Assembly (NCBI RefSeq): GCF_008923205.2
Contig: NZ_WBMS02000010.1
Location: 1-64,000, forward strand
Length of the DNA stretch: 64,000 nucleotides
Reading direction: 5' to 3'
DNA from: Actinomadura physcomitrii
GTDB lineage: Bacteria > Actinomycetota > Actinomycetes > Streptosporangiales > Streptosporangiaceae
The translations under genes and the position numbers were made by a program. Shown here in pieces: positions 1 to 7,029 of the stretch. The notes beneath the pieces are model-generated. The model did not search any database, had not been told where the DNA came from, and worked only from the letters and a program-made list of their open reading frames with translations. Numbering within the stretch: the stretch's first letter is position 1; each line of letters begins with the position of its first letter.

Positions 1-67
1 CCGTCGCCAGCCCGAACGTCTCCCCCGCCGCGTACCAGCCGGCGATGTCATCCAGCACGTCGCGCAT
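1..67 (-). CDS. XdhC/CoxI-like molybdenum hydroxylase maturation protein, N-terminal fragment
   Basis: Only the first 22 codons are inside the window; the gene runs off the left edge on the minus strand. From the ATG at 65-67 it reads MRDVLDDIAGWYAAGETFGL, which resembles the usual start of XdhC/CoxI proteins (a short helix, then W..AGE....AT). XdhC family proteins handle and sulfurate the molybdenum cofactor for xanthine-dehydrogenase-type enzymes. A molybdenum hydroxylase that could need such a factor lies at the far right of this window (57840-62216), but linkage is only inferred. The call rests on very little sequence. Confidence 0.5.
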   Translation of the reverse strand, partial: MRDVLDDIAGWYAAGETFGLAT

Positions 68-263
68 GCGCCCGTCCCCTTCCGGTGTCGGCGATCAGCC
101 GCGCCAGCCCCTCCAGGGCGGCGAGGCCGCTCGCTTCGATCGCGCACGTTCGATCAGCCCCACGCACGGTGGCTCTGTCCGCACGACCGCCGGGAAACGA
201 GACGGAGCGGAGGTGCCTTCTCGCTGCTACAGCGATCAGGCATGGCCATCGGGGTCTGCGCCG
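68..263. other. Gap between thiolase stop and XdhC-like start
   Basis: I see no convincing gene here. A 39-codon minus-strand frame from a GTG at 167 to a stop at 48 overlaps the XdhC-like start and has an alanine/leucine-rich, possibly helical reading (ending GRGRAHARRAG). It could be a tiny leader peptide or chance. No clear terminator hairpin was found. Confidence 0.3.
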
Positions 264-1406
264 TCATTCTTTGCGGAGGATGTGCACCACACAGACCGCT
301 CCGACGCCGACCATGTGGGCGAGCGCGGTGCGGGCCCGAGGGTGCTGGCGTTCTTTGGCTTCGCCGCGGAGTTGGGTGGTGATCTCCACTATCTGGCCGA
401 CGCCGGTGGGGCCGATGGGATGCCCCATCGCCAGCAGGCCTCCGGAGGCACTGACGGCTACGCGGCCGCCGATGTCGAATTCACCGGCTTGGAGAAGGGG
501 TGCGGCCTGTCCGGGCTTGCACAGGCCCATGGCTTCGATGTACAGCAGTTCTTCGACGGTGAAGGCGTCGTGGAGTTCGACGACGTCCAGGTCGGCCGCC
601 GTAACGGACGCCTCGTCGAGGGCTTGGGCGGTCGTTTCACGGGTGAGGGCGGCGTCGAAGTTCTCGCCATCGTAGACGGCTTCTGAGCGCGCGACCGACG
701 ATAGGACGGTCACCGACCGGTCGCTGTCGAGGCCGAGGCGGTTGATGGCCTCGTCGGAGGCGACGATGACGGCGGCGGCGCCTTCGCCGACCGGGCAGCA
801 CTGCAGCCGGGTGAGTGCGCCACTGATGTGGGGTGGGGCGAGGACTTCCCTGAGGGTGCGGGGCTTGCGGCGTTGAGCGTTCGGATTCAGGGCACCGTTG
901 CGGCTGTTCTTGACCGCGACGGCCGCGATCTGCTCGGGCGTGGTGCCGTGATCGTGCATGTAGCGGGATGCCAGCAGCGCGAAGTGGGTGAAGGGAACGA
1001 CGCGGCCGTCGGCCAGGTCACGCAGGCCGGCGGCCCGCTGTGGCATGGTCACGTTCAGCGGCTTGTCGACGCCGACGGCGATCGCCACGTCCACCAGGCC
1101 GGCGGCGACCTCGATGCACGCCTGGCGGAACGCGCTGGAACCGGAGGCCGAGGCGTTCTCGACCTGGGTCATCGGGATGCCGGTGGCGCCGAGGTGCCGG
1201 TACATCAGGCGTGACATGCCCATGCTGGTGGTGGCAGTGCCGGTGTACGCGGCCTGGATCTGCTTCCATTCGAGTCCGGCGTCGGCGAGTGCGGCGCGGA
1301 TGGCGTGCACGCCGAGCCGGGTGTAAGGGGTGTCGCTGGGCCGCTGGTAGGGGTGAAGGCCGACGCCGACGACGCGGACTCGCCGCAGTTGGCCGAGGGT
1401 GCTCAT
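264..1406 (-). CDS. Thiolase-fold protein of lipid-transfer (Ltp/SCP-x) type, partner of DUF35
   Basis: This 380-residue protein has the thiolase fold but not the classical nucleophile: the motif that usually reads NxxCxTGSSA is NASASGSSA near residue 84, so Ser86 stands where the cysteine should be. The late GHPIGPTG motif (His about 329) is kept. Its start overlaps the stop of the upstream DUF35 gene by 4 bases, so the two are translationally coupled. In steroid side-chain degradation, Ltp2 is such a cysteine-free thiolase homologue, works with the DUF35 protein ChsH2, and is a retro-aldolase. A retro-aldol or other C-C cleaving role on an acyl-CoA is my inference. It is a close paralogue of the protein at 37468-38598. 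Confidence 0.85.
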   Translation of the reverse strand: MSTLGQLRRVRVVGVGLHPYQRPSDTPYTRLGVHAIRAALADAGLEWKQIQAAYTGTATTSMGMSRLMYRHLGATGIPMTQVENASASGSSAFRQACIEVAAGLVDVAIAVGVDKPLNVTMPQRAAGLRDLADGRVVPFTHFALLASRYMHDHGTTPEQIAAVAVKNSRNGALNPNAQRRKPRTLREVLAPPHISGALTRLQCCPVGEGAAAVIVASDEAINRLGLDSDRSVTVLSSVARSEAVYDGENFDAALTRETTAQALDEASVTAADLDVVELHDAFTVEELLYIEAMGLCKPGQAAPLLQAGEFDIGGRVAVSASGGLLAMGHPIGPTGVGQIVEITTQLRGEAKERQHPRARTALAHMVGVGAVCVVHILRKE

Positions 1407-1849
1407 GAGTTGCCTCCGTTCCGGGCGGCTTCGTCGGCGGTCTCGGTGGCCGGGGGCGCCGTGGTGAAGGCGGGCTCGACGATCTCGTTGCCGTCATCGC
1501 CGGTCCCGGTCACGATCCAGATGGCCGAGACACTGTCGGTGATCTGCGGATCTTCTTCGTCGCGGGCGAGCGTCGCGCGGATCAGCGGGCCGGCGTCGAG
1601 TTGGATCTCGGCGATCGTGAAAGGCGCCGGGGGCCGGCCGTGGTGCAGGTGGACCTGCGCCAGAGCGTGGATGGTGCCGCGAGCGGCGAGCGGCGTCGGG
1701 CGCAGTTGCGCTTCAGAGGCCCCGCATGCCTCGCAACCGATCGCCATCGGGGGGAAGTACACCCGTCCGCACCGCATGCATGTGGTACCCGACAGGGTCG
1801 GAGGGTCGGCCTCCACGTCGTAGAGACCGGGGTGAGCGGCTATTCGCAT
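1403..1849 (-). CDS. DUF35 OB-fold protein with zinc ribbon
   Basis: The 148-residue product has an N-terminal rubredoxin-like zinc ribbon (CMRC near residue 22 and CEAC about 17 residues later) followed by the OB-fold acyl-CoA-binding part typical of DUF35. Such proteins form complexes with thiolase-fold partners and help bind the CoA substrate. The ATG at 1849 has GGAGG 8 bases upstream. It is the first gene of a two-gene operon with the thiolase-fold gene and faces the TetR gene at 1908. The intergenic region carries a motif shared with the promoter of the paralogous DUF35 gene at 38598-38981. Confidence 0.88.
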   Translation of the reverse strand: MRIAAHPGLYDVEADPPTLSGTTCMRCGRVYFPPMAIGCEACGASEAQLRPTPLAARGTIHALAQVHLHHGRPPAPFTIAEIQLDAGPLIRATLARDEEDPQITDSVSAIWIVTGTGDDGNEIVEPAFTTAPPATETADEAARNGGNS

Positions 1850-1870
1850 GTCAGCGCCTCCGTATTAATT

Positions 1871-1896
1871 ACTTGTTAACTGGCCATCAAGTTAGT
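1871..1896. promoter_or_regulatory. Operator-like motif, copy D, in the divergent promoter region
   Basis: The core CTTGTTAACTGGCCATCAAG (1872-1891) matches the pattern CTTG-N8-CCAnCnnG found also at 39032-39051, 47346-47365 and 47431-47450. It agrees with those copies at 12 to 14 of 20 positions. It lies between the start codons of the DUF35 gene and the TetR gene. The TetR encoded at 1908 is the most obvious candidate to bind it, but this is inference. Confidence 0.5.
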
Positions 1897-1901
1897 ACCG
1901 T
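1873..1901 (+). promoter_or_regulatory. Possible sigma-70-type promoter for a leaderless TetR transcript
   Basis: TTGTTA (1873-1878) and TACCGT (1896-1901) are separated by 17 bases. Transcription about 7 bases after the -10 box would begin at or beside the ATG at 1908, which has no Shine-Dalgarno sequence. The promoter overlaps the operator-like motif, as expected for autoregulation. Confidence 0.4.
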
Positions 1902-1907
1902 ACCGGC

Positions 1908-2843
1908 ATGTCGTCCAGTAAGCGATCTCGGCCTGGCGCCCCTGCTGCGCCGTCCGCGGCATCCGCGTCTTCTGCGGCCTCTGAGGATCCGGTGGCCGAG
2001 CCGGGCCACGATGAACGTCAGGGACCTGCACGGCGCCGAAGCCAGGAGGAACGGCGGGCGCAGGCCGAGCGGGCGCTGTTGGAGGCCGCCGCCAAGCTGT
2101 TCGCGCGCCGGGGTGTGGAGCAGACCTCGATGGCCGACATCGGGGAGGAGGCCGGATACAGCCGCGGTCTGGCCAACCACCACTTCGGGTCCAGGGCTGA
2201 GCTGGTGAACCGGTTGGCCCGCCGGGCGCAGTCGGATTTCGTGATGGGCCTGAGCTCTTTCGGCGGGCGGGAGCTGCAGGAACTGGCCGCGGCAGTCGGT
2301 ATCGGCTGGGGAATCGATGGCGAGGCCGGTGGCGTCGGCGACCTGGCCGATGAGGAGCTGCGGTTCATCGCGAACCTGGTCGAGGGGCTGGCTTCCCGGG
2401 CTCACACCGAGCTGCTCAGGAGTCTTGGGGATTCCGCCGGCCCGGAGCTGCGCGCCCTGGCGGTGATGGTGGACGCCTATCTGGCCACCGTTGCCTGCTG
2501 CACGGACACCACACGGGCCTTCTATGTCATGTGGGGCGCTTCCTTCCCCGAGGAAACGCCGTTGAGATTGGTCTTCGCAGCGGATGACGCCCGCTTCCGT
2601 ACCGGCGTCGAAGCGGTAGTGCGGCTCGGCCAGCGCAACCACACGATCAACGCGGCGGTTGATCCGAGAGGTGTCGCAGCCGCTGTGGTCGGCATGCTGC
2701 GCGGTATCTCTGCCCAGTTCACGGTGGATCCCGAGGGGGTCGATCTGGACGCGGCGCGCAGTGCGTGCACGCAGTTCCTAAGGCACACCCTCGCGCCCGC
2801 CCCGGAGACACGACCGGAGCAGAACAAGCCCCGGCCAGCCTGA
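1908..2843 (+). CDS. TetR family transcriptional regulator
   Basis: The product is 311 residues from the ATG at 1908. An N-terminal tail of about 45 residues, rich in Ala, Ser and Pro, precedes the DNA-binding domain. The helix-turn-helix is clear (TSMADIGEEAGYSRGLANHH, then FGSRAELVNRL). The rest is an all-helical ligand-binding domain. The ATG has no ribosome-binding site and fits a leaderless mRNA; a GTG at 1992 behind GAGG would remove 28 tail residues and is a real alternative. The gene leads the operon with the ligase at 2854 and probably controls both divergent units. The effector is likely an acyl-CoA of the pathway; that is family knowledge plus inference. Confidence 0.9.
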   Translation: MSSSKRSRPGAPAAPSAASASSAASEDPVAEPGHDERQGPARRRSQEERRAQAERALLEAAAKLFARRGVEQTSMADIGEEAGYSRGLANHHFGSRAELVNRLARRAQSDFVMGLSSFGGRELQELAAAVGIGWGIDGEAGGVGDLADEELRFIANLVEGLASRAHTELLRSLGDSAGPELRALAVMVDAYLATVACCTDTTRAFYVMWGASFPEETPLRLVFAADDARFRTGVEAVVRLGQRNHTINAAVDPRGVAAAVVGMLRGISAQFTVDPEGVDLDAARSACTQFLRHTLAPAPETRPEQNKPRPA

Positions 2844-2853
2844 GGAGGAGTCG

Positions 2854-4395
2854 GTGACCGAACCCGAACATGGAACACCGGAGTACTGGGCGAAGGCACG
2901 GCCGGATGCAGCGGCGGTGATCTGCGGCGATCAGGTGCTGACCTACGGCGAGTGGAACGAGAAGGCCGACCGGGTCGCCGAGGGCTTGGCCGCTCTCGGG
3001 CTCGAGCCGGGCGACCGGCTCGGGATGCGATTCCGCCTAGGTATCGAGTGGTTCGTCATCCAGCGGGCGCTACAGAAACTCGGCGTCGCGCAAGTCGCGG
3101 TGAACTGGAAACTGACCGCGGACGAGGCGGCCTACATCGTCGAGGACAGCCAGGCCAAGGGGCTGGCGTGCAACGACACCGACGCCTCGGCGTGGGCCCG
3201 CCATGACCTGGGCGTCCTGGTCACCGTCGGGCAGCCGGCCGGCGGGGTGGGCGTCCGCTATGAGGACCTGCTGGACACCCCGGTGTCCACGCCCCGGTTC
3301 GGTCCCCTCATGCCCGCTCTGGTGCTCTACACCTCCGGCACGACGGGCGCGCCCCGCGGGGTGCCTCCGGTGGATCGTTCGAAAGTCAAGGATCTGGACC
3401 GGATGCTGCGCTACGGCGCCTCGCTCGGCAGCGTCCCGCCCTACCCCGACCAGCCGGTCACGTTGCTGACCTTGCCGACCCATCATGGTGCGGGGCCGGG
3501 CGTGGCGACCGCGGCCTGCGCCAGAGGCGGCACCGTGGTCCTGCTGGATCCCTACGACGCCCAAAAGGCACTCGAGCTGATCGACAAGCACAAGGTGCAG
3601 GTGTGGACGGCGGTCCCGACCATGCTGCTGCGCATCCAGAACCTGCCAGCGCAGATCCTCGACCGCTACGACCTGTCCTCGATCACCGCGGTGAGCACCG
3701 GCGCGGCCCCGGTACCGCAATCGTTGAAGGAATGGCTCGTGGAGCGCTTGGGCGAAGGCGTGCTGTGGGAGGCCTACGGCGCCAGCGAAGCCGGGATGAT
3801 CTCCTACACCGCGCCCGAATACCAGCTGTCCAAGCCGGGCACCAGCGGCATCCCTTACGACGGCGTCCAGATCGCGATCGTCGATGAGTCCTGGAACAGG
3901 CTGCCCGCAGGCCGGACCGGAGAGATCGCGGTCAACACCCCCGTCGTGCTGTCCGGCTATCTGGGCCGCGACGAACTCGGCGAGGACACCATCAAGGATG
4001 GTTTCTACCGCACCGGCGACGTGGGACACCTGGACGAAGACGGGTTCCTGTACATCACCGACCGCATCAAGGACATGATCGTCGCGGGCGGCGTCAACAT
4101 CTATCCCGCCGAGATCGAAAAGGCACTGGTGCAGCATCCCGCCGTCATCGATGCCGCCGTGATCGGCATCCCGCAGGACGACTTCGGCGAACAGCCCATG
4201 GCCTTCATCGTCGCCGCCCCCGACGCCGCCCCCACCGAAGCGGACCTGCTGGCGTTCTTGGAAGGCCGGCTGGCCCCCTACAAGCGCCCTCGCCGGTTCG
4301 AATTCGTCGACGAACTGCCCGTCAACGCCACGGGGAAGGTGCTGAAGAACGAACTGCGCGCCCCCTACTGGAAAGACCGCGAACGCCGTGTCTGA
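2854..4395 (+). CDS. AMP-forming acyl-CoA ligase
   Basis: This 513-residue enzyme of the ANL superfamily activates a carboxylic acid with ATP and CoA. It shows the P-loop TSGTTGAPRG (about residue 160), the YGASEAGM and YRTGDVG motifs, and the C-terminal PVNATGKVLK lysine used in adenylation. The GTG start follows GAGGAGGAG closely and lies 10 bases after the TetR stop, so it is in that operon. It is very similar along its whole length to the ligase at 47699-49237 (shared stretches such as GDRLGMRFRLGIEWFVIQRA), so the two are recent paralogues. The substrate cannot be read from sequence. Confidence 0.92.
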   Translation: MTEPEHGTPEYWAKARPDAAAVICGDQVLTYGEWNEKADRVAEGLAALGLEPGDRLGMRFRLGIEWFVIQRALQKLGVAQVAVNWKLTADEAAYIVEDSQAKGLACNDTDASAWARHDLGVLVTVGQPAGGVGVRYEDLLDTPVSTPRFGPLMPALVLYTSGTTGAPRGVPPVDRSKVKDLDRMLRYGASLGSVPPYPDQPVTLLTLPTHHGAGPGVATAACARGGTVVLLDPYDAQKALELIDKHKVQVWTAVPTMLLRIQNLPAQILDRYDLSSITAVSTGAAPVPQSLKEWLVERLGEGVLWEAYGASEAGMISYTAPEYQLSKPGTSGIPYDGVQIAIVDESWNRLPAGRTGEIAVNTPVVLSGYLGRDELGEDTIKDGFYRTGDVGHLDEDGFLYITDRIKDMIVAGGVNIYPAEIEKALVQHPAVIDAAVIGIPQDDFGEQPMAFIVAAPDAAPTEADLLAFLEGRLAPYKRPRRFEFVDELPVNATGKVLKNELRAPYWKDRERRV

Positions 4396-4504
4396 TGACG
4401 CGGCCGCACATCCCGCCGCGGTGACCTTCCTGGCCTCCGGGGCCGGCAGTCGGATCACCGGGCGGACCCATCACGTCAACGGAGGCTTCAGTGTCACCCA
4501 GTGA
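4388..4504 (+). pseudogene. Remnant of an SDR gene: C-terminal end only
   Basis: A 38-codon frame starts at a GTG (4388) overlapping the ligase stop and ends at 4502-4504 inside the next gene. Its reading includes AVTFLASGAGSRITG and then RTHHVNGGFS, which matches the last 30 or so residues of classical SDR dehydrogenases (FLAS..ASxITGxxxxVNGGF). The Rossmann nucleotide-binding part and the YxxxK catalytic region are absent. The simplest explanation is a deletion that removed about 85 percent of an SDR gene between the ligase and crotonase genes while keeping the coupled start. A short functional peptide is less likely. Confidence 0.6.
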
Positions 4505-5309
4505 CCACCCCACCGGCGCGGAGCCGGCCCAGCCCAGCGGCTCCGACGCGATCCTCACCGAGAAGCACGGCGACCACGTGCTGATCATCAAGATGCACCG
4601 GCCCCACCGCCGCAACGCGTTCGACGGCGCCACCGCCCGCGCGCTCGAGGCGGTGATCGACGACTACGAGGAAGACGACCGGCTCCGTTGCGCGATCATC
4701 ACCGGCTCCGACGAACGTGCGTTCTCAGCCGGCCAGGACCTCATCGCCGCGGCCCAAGGCGACATGGGCGGCACCGACCGCCGCGGCGGGTTCGGGATCA
4801 TGGGCCGGCCGCCGATCAAGCCGATCATCGCCGCGGTCGAAGGCCACGCCCTGGCCGGCGGGCTCGAACTGTGCCTGGCGTGCGATCTGATCGTCGCCTC
4901 GCGCACCGCGACCATGGGCATCCCCGAGGCCGCCAAGTCGCTGGTGGCCATCGGCGGCGGATGCTTCCGGCTCCCCAAACGCATCCCCTACCACCTGGCC
5001 ATGGAACTGGCCATCACCGGCAAGGCCTGGCCCGCCACGCGGATGGCCGAACTCGGCCTGGTCAACAAACTCACCGAACCCGGGAAGGCACTGGCCGGCG
5101 CGCTGGAACTCGCCGAAGAGGTGCTGGCCGCCGGCCCCCTGGCGGTCAAGGCCAGCAAGCAGATCGTCCAGCACGCCTACGACTGGGACGACGCCGAGGC
5201 ATGGAACCTCCAGCAGCAGTTCGCCGCCCCGGTCATGGCCTCCGACGACCTGAAGGAAGGACTGCGGGCCTTCGCCGAAAAGCGCCCCGCGGTCTGGAAA
5301 GGACGCTGA
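4491..5309 (+). CDS. Enoyl-CoA hydratase (crotonase family)
   Basis: The 272-residue product is a crotonase-fold protein. Both catalytic glutamates of enoyl-CoA hydratase are present, one in GGLELCLACD and one in MGIPEAAKS. It should hydrate a 2-enoyl-CoA in beta-oxidation. The GTG start has GGAGG 6 bases upstream and overlaps the end of the SDR remnant. It ends in AFAEKRPAVWKGR, an ending shared with the crotonase at 34658-35446, and the two are paralogues. It lies in the TetR-ligase operon, one base before the next SDR gene. Confidence 0.9.
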   Translation: MSPSDHPTGAEPAQPSGSDAILTEKHGDHVLIIKMHRPHRRNAFDGATARALEAVIDDYEEDDRLRCAIITGSDERAFSAGQDLIAAAQGDMGGTDRRGGFGIMGRPPIKPIIAAVEGHALAGGLELCLACDLIVASRTATMGIPEAAKSLVAIGGGCFRLPKRIPYHLAMELAITGKAWPATRMAELGLVNKLTEPGKALAGALELAEEVLAAGPLAVKASKQIVQHAYDWDDAEAWNLQQQFAAPVMASDDLKEGLRAFAEKRPAVWKGR

Positions 5310-5310
5310 A

Positions 5311-6234
5311 ATGCTCATCGAGCCCACACTCCGCTCCGAACTGCTCGCCGGACAGGTCGCCATAGTCACCGGCGGCGCCCGCGGAATCGGCGGCGCCACC
5401 GCCACGACCCTGGCGGCGAACGGCGCCCGCGTCGTCATCGCCGAAGTCGACCAGGCCAAAGCCGACGAAACCGTCAAGACCCTCAACGACGCCTTCGGAG
5501 CCGACACCGCCACCGCGTTCATCGCCGACCTGGCCGCCCCGGACGCCTGCAACGACCTGGTCGCCCACACCCTGCGCACCTACAGCGGCCTGGACATCGT
5601 GGTCAACAACGCCGGCTACGCCTGGGACAGCCGCATCCACAACATGACCGACGAACAGTTCCAGGCGATGCTCGACATCCACCTGGTCGTCCCCTTCCGG
5701 CTCGCCCGGGCCTGCGCGCCGGTCTTCCGTGCGGCCGCCAAGGCCGACGACGAAACCGGAAAGACCCGGCACCGCAAGACCGTCATGGTGTCGTCGATGG
5801 CCGGAGTCTGGGGATTGGACGGCGCGGGCAACTATGCCGCCGCCAAAGCCGGGATGCTGGGCCTGATGCGCACCCTGGCCCAGGAATGGGGCTCCCTGCG
5901 CGTCAACGTCAACGCCGTCGCGTTCGGCATCATCCAGACCCGCTTCGGCCTGCCCCAGTCCGACCACGAGGTCATCCAGACCGGTGGCCGCACCATCCAT
6001 GTCGGCATGCCCGCCAAACAAGCCCAGCGCCTGGGCATCCAGATCGACCAGGACCGCATCGTCACCGACCAGGAAATGTACGCCGCCAAGCAGCTGCCCG
6101 GCATTCCCCTCGGCCGCACCGGAACCATCCGCGATGCCGCCGACGCCATCTTCTACCTCTGCTCACCTCTGTCCGACTACACGACGGGCCAGGTCTTCCC
6201 CGTCAACGGCGGCGCCCGCGGCGGGATGAGCTGA
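5311..6234 (+). CDS. SDR family oxidoreductase, probably a hydroxyacyl-CoA dehydrogenase
   Basis: The product of 307 residues is a classical short-chain dehydrogenase: nucleotide motif TGGARGIG at about residue 18, NNAG at about 98, VSSMAG with the catalytic serine, and NYAAAKAG with Tyr and Lys. A 45-residue insert before the C-terminus (around HVGMPAKQAQRLG) makes it longer than the usual 250-260. It would oxidise a 3-hydroxyacyl-CoA made by the hydratase just upstream, from which it is one base away. The substrate is inferred from position only. Confidence 0.88.
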   Translation: MLIEPTLRSELLAGQVAIVTGGARGIGGATATTLAANGARVVIAEVDQAKADETVKTLNDAFGADTATAFIADLAAPDACNDLVAHTLRTYSGLDIVVNNAGYAWDSRIHNMTDEQFQAMLDIHLVVPFRLARACAPVFRAAAKADDETGKTRHRKTVMVSSMAGVWGLDGAGNYAAAKAGMLGLMRTLAQEWGSLRVNVNAVAFGIIQTRFGLPQSDHEVIQTGGRTIHVGMPAKQAQRLGIQIDQDRIVTDQEMYAAKQLPGIPLGRTGTIRDAADAIFYLCSPLSDYTTGQVFPVNGGARGGMS

Positions 6235-6249
6235 GGAGGCTGCGACGGC

Positions 6250-6705
6250 ATGGCTGAAGAACCGATGCATTCGCTCGCCCGCCGCTTCGTCGACGCCTGG
6301 AACAGTCGCGACACCGCCGGACTCGATGCGCTCTTCCACCCCGACTTCCGCTGGCACATCGCTGTCACCGACCACGGCGACCCGGAGATGCGACCTCTCA
6401 ACTCGCGGTTGCTGCACGGCATGAACCTGCCGTGGGGGAAGGCCATCTACAACAAGAAGGAGACAATCGACATCTTCTCCGGCATTTTTGCCGCAAGTGA
6501 GCAGTTCAGCCTCGATCTGCGCACCGTGATCGCCTCCGGCGACCGCGCCGCCCTCGAACTGGTCGGCGACGCGGTCAACCCTGCCAACGGTCGCCGTTAC
6601 GACAATCTCTACTGCTATGTACTCCACGAACGGGACGGCCAACTCGTCCTGCTCCGCGAGTACCAGGACACGCTGCTGCTCTTCGACGTGTGGGTCGCGC
6701 AGTGA
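6250..6705 (+). CDS. SnoaL-like / NTF2-fold protein
   Basis: The 151-residue protein begins with a helix LARRFVDAWNSRDTAGLDAL and continues FHPDFRWH, typical of the SnoaL-like branch of the NTF2 fold. These small alpha/beta cone proteins act as cyclases, isomerases, hydrolases or ligand binders. It starts 15 bases after the SDR stop behind GAGGAGG and closes the operon. The exact chemistry is not visible; a ketosteroid-isomerase-like or hydrolase role is possible. Confidence 0.75.
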   Translation: MAEEPMHSLARRFVDAWNSRDTAGLDALFHPDFRWHIAVTDHGDPEMRPLNSRLLHGMNLPWGKAIYNKKETIDIFSGIFAASEQFSLDLRTVIASGDRAALELVGDAVNPANGRRYDNLYCYVLHERDGQLVLLREYQDTLLLFDVWVAQ

Positions 6706-7029
6706 CCGACACGGAGAACAGTTATGGGCGCACATAGGCAGGGCACGTCCGAGCAGCCTTTTCAGCCTGGTGTCTATGACCTCCCGGCGAGGGAGGCCGC
6801 GATGCGTCTTGACCTTAGCGAACCTTTTTGGCTTGTGTTGTACGGAGTCGGCTCGAGACTTTTCTACGCCTTCGCCACATGGTCTACCACTTCCAGGTTG
6901 GTAGTGTCCTCCGACGATCTCACCGAACTCACGATGCGAATGCGGAAGGCAGAGGTGAGAGATGAAGAATCCCGGGTCCAGTATGTGAGATCCTAAAGCC
7001 CATAAGTCGACGGATGCGCGGAGCCGTGT
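6706..7029. other. 324-base intergenic region before the conservon
   Basis: I see no supported gene. A 90-codon plus-strand frame (6724-6996) has no recognisable domain, and its composition is less GC-rich in third positions than that of its neighbours. A small inverted repeat CTACCA-N9-TGGTAG lies at 6884-6904 and might be the terminator of the upstream operon or an operator. The conservon promoter probably lies in the last 150 bases. Confidence 0.5.

Noticed and set aside
264..1406. Ordinary acetyl-CoA acetyltransferase
   Set aside because: The nucleophilic cysteine is Ser and a DUF35 partner is coupled, so thiolysis is not the likely reaction.
2854..4395. Unusual Arg in the ligase P-loop (TSGTTGAPRG)
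   Set aside because: The family signature accepts Lys or Arg at this place, and the paralogue at 47699 shares it.
6884..6904. Inverted repeat CTACCA-N9-TGGTAG as an operator
   Set aside because: Short arms and no second copy near a related promoter; noted only as a possible weak terminator.
6724..6996. 90-codon frame before the conservon
   Set aside because: No recognisable domain, weak start context and no GC-rich third positions like the neighbours; treated as non-coding.
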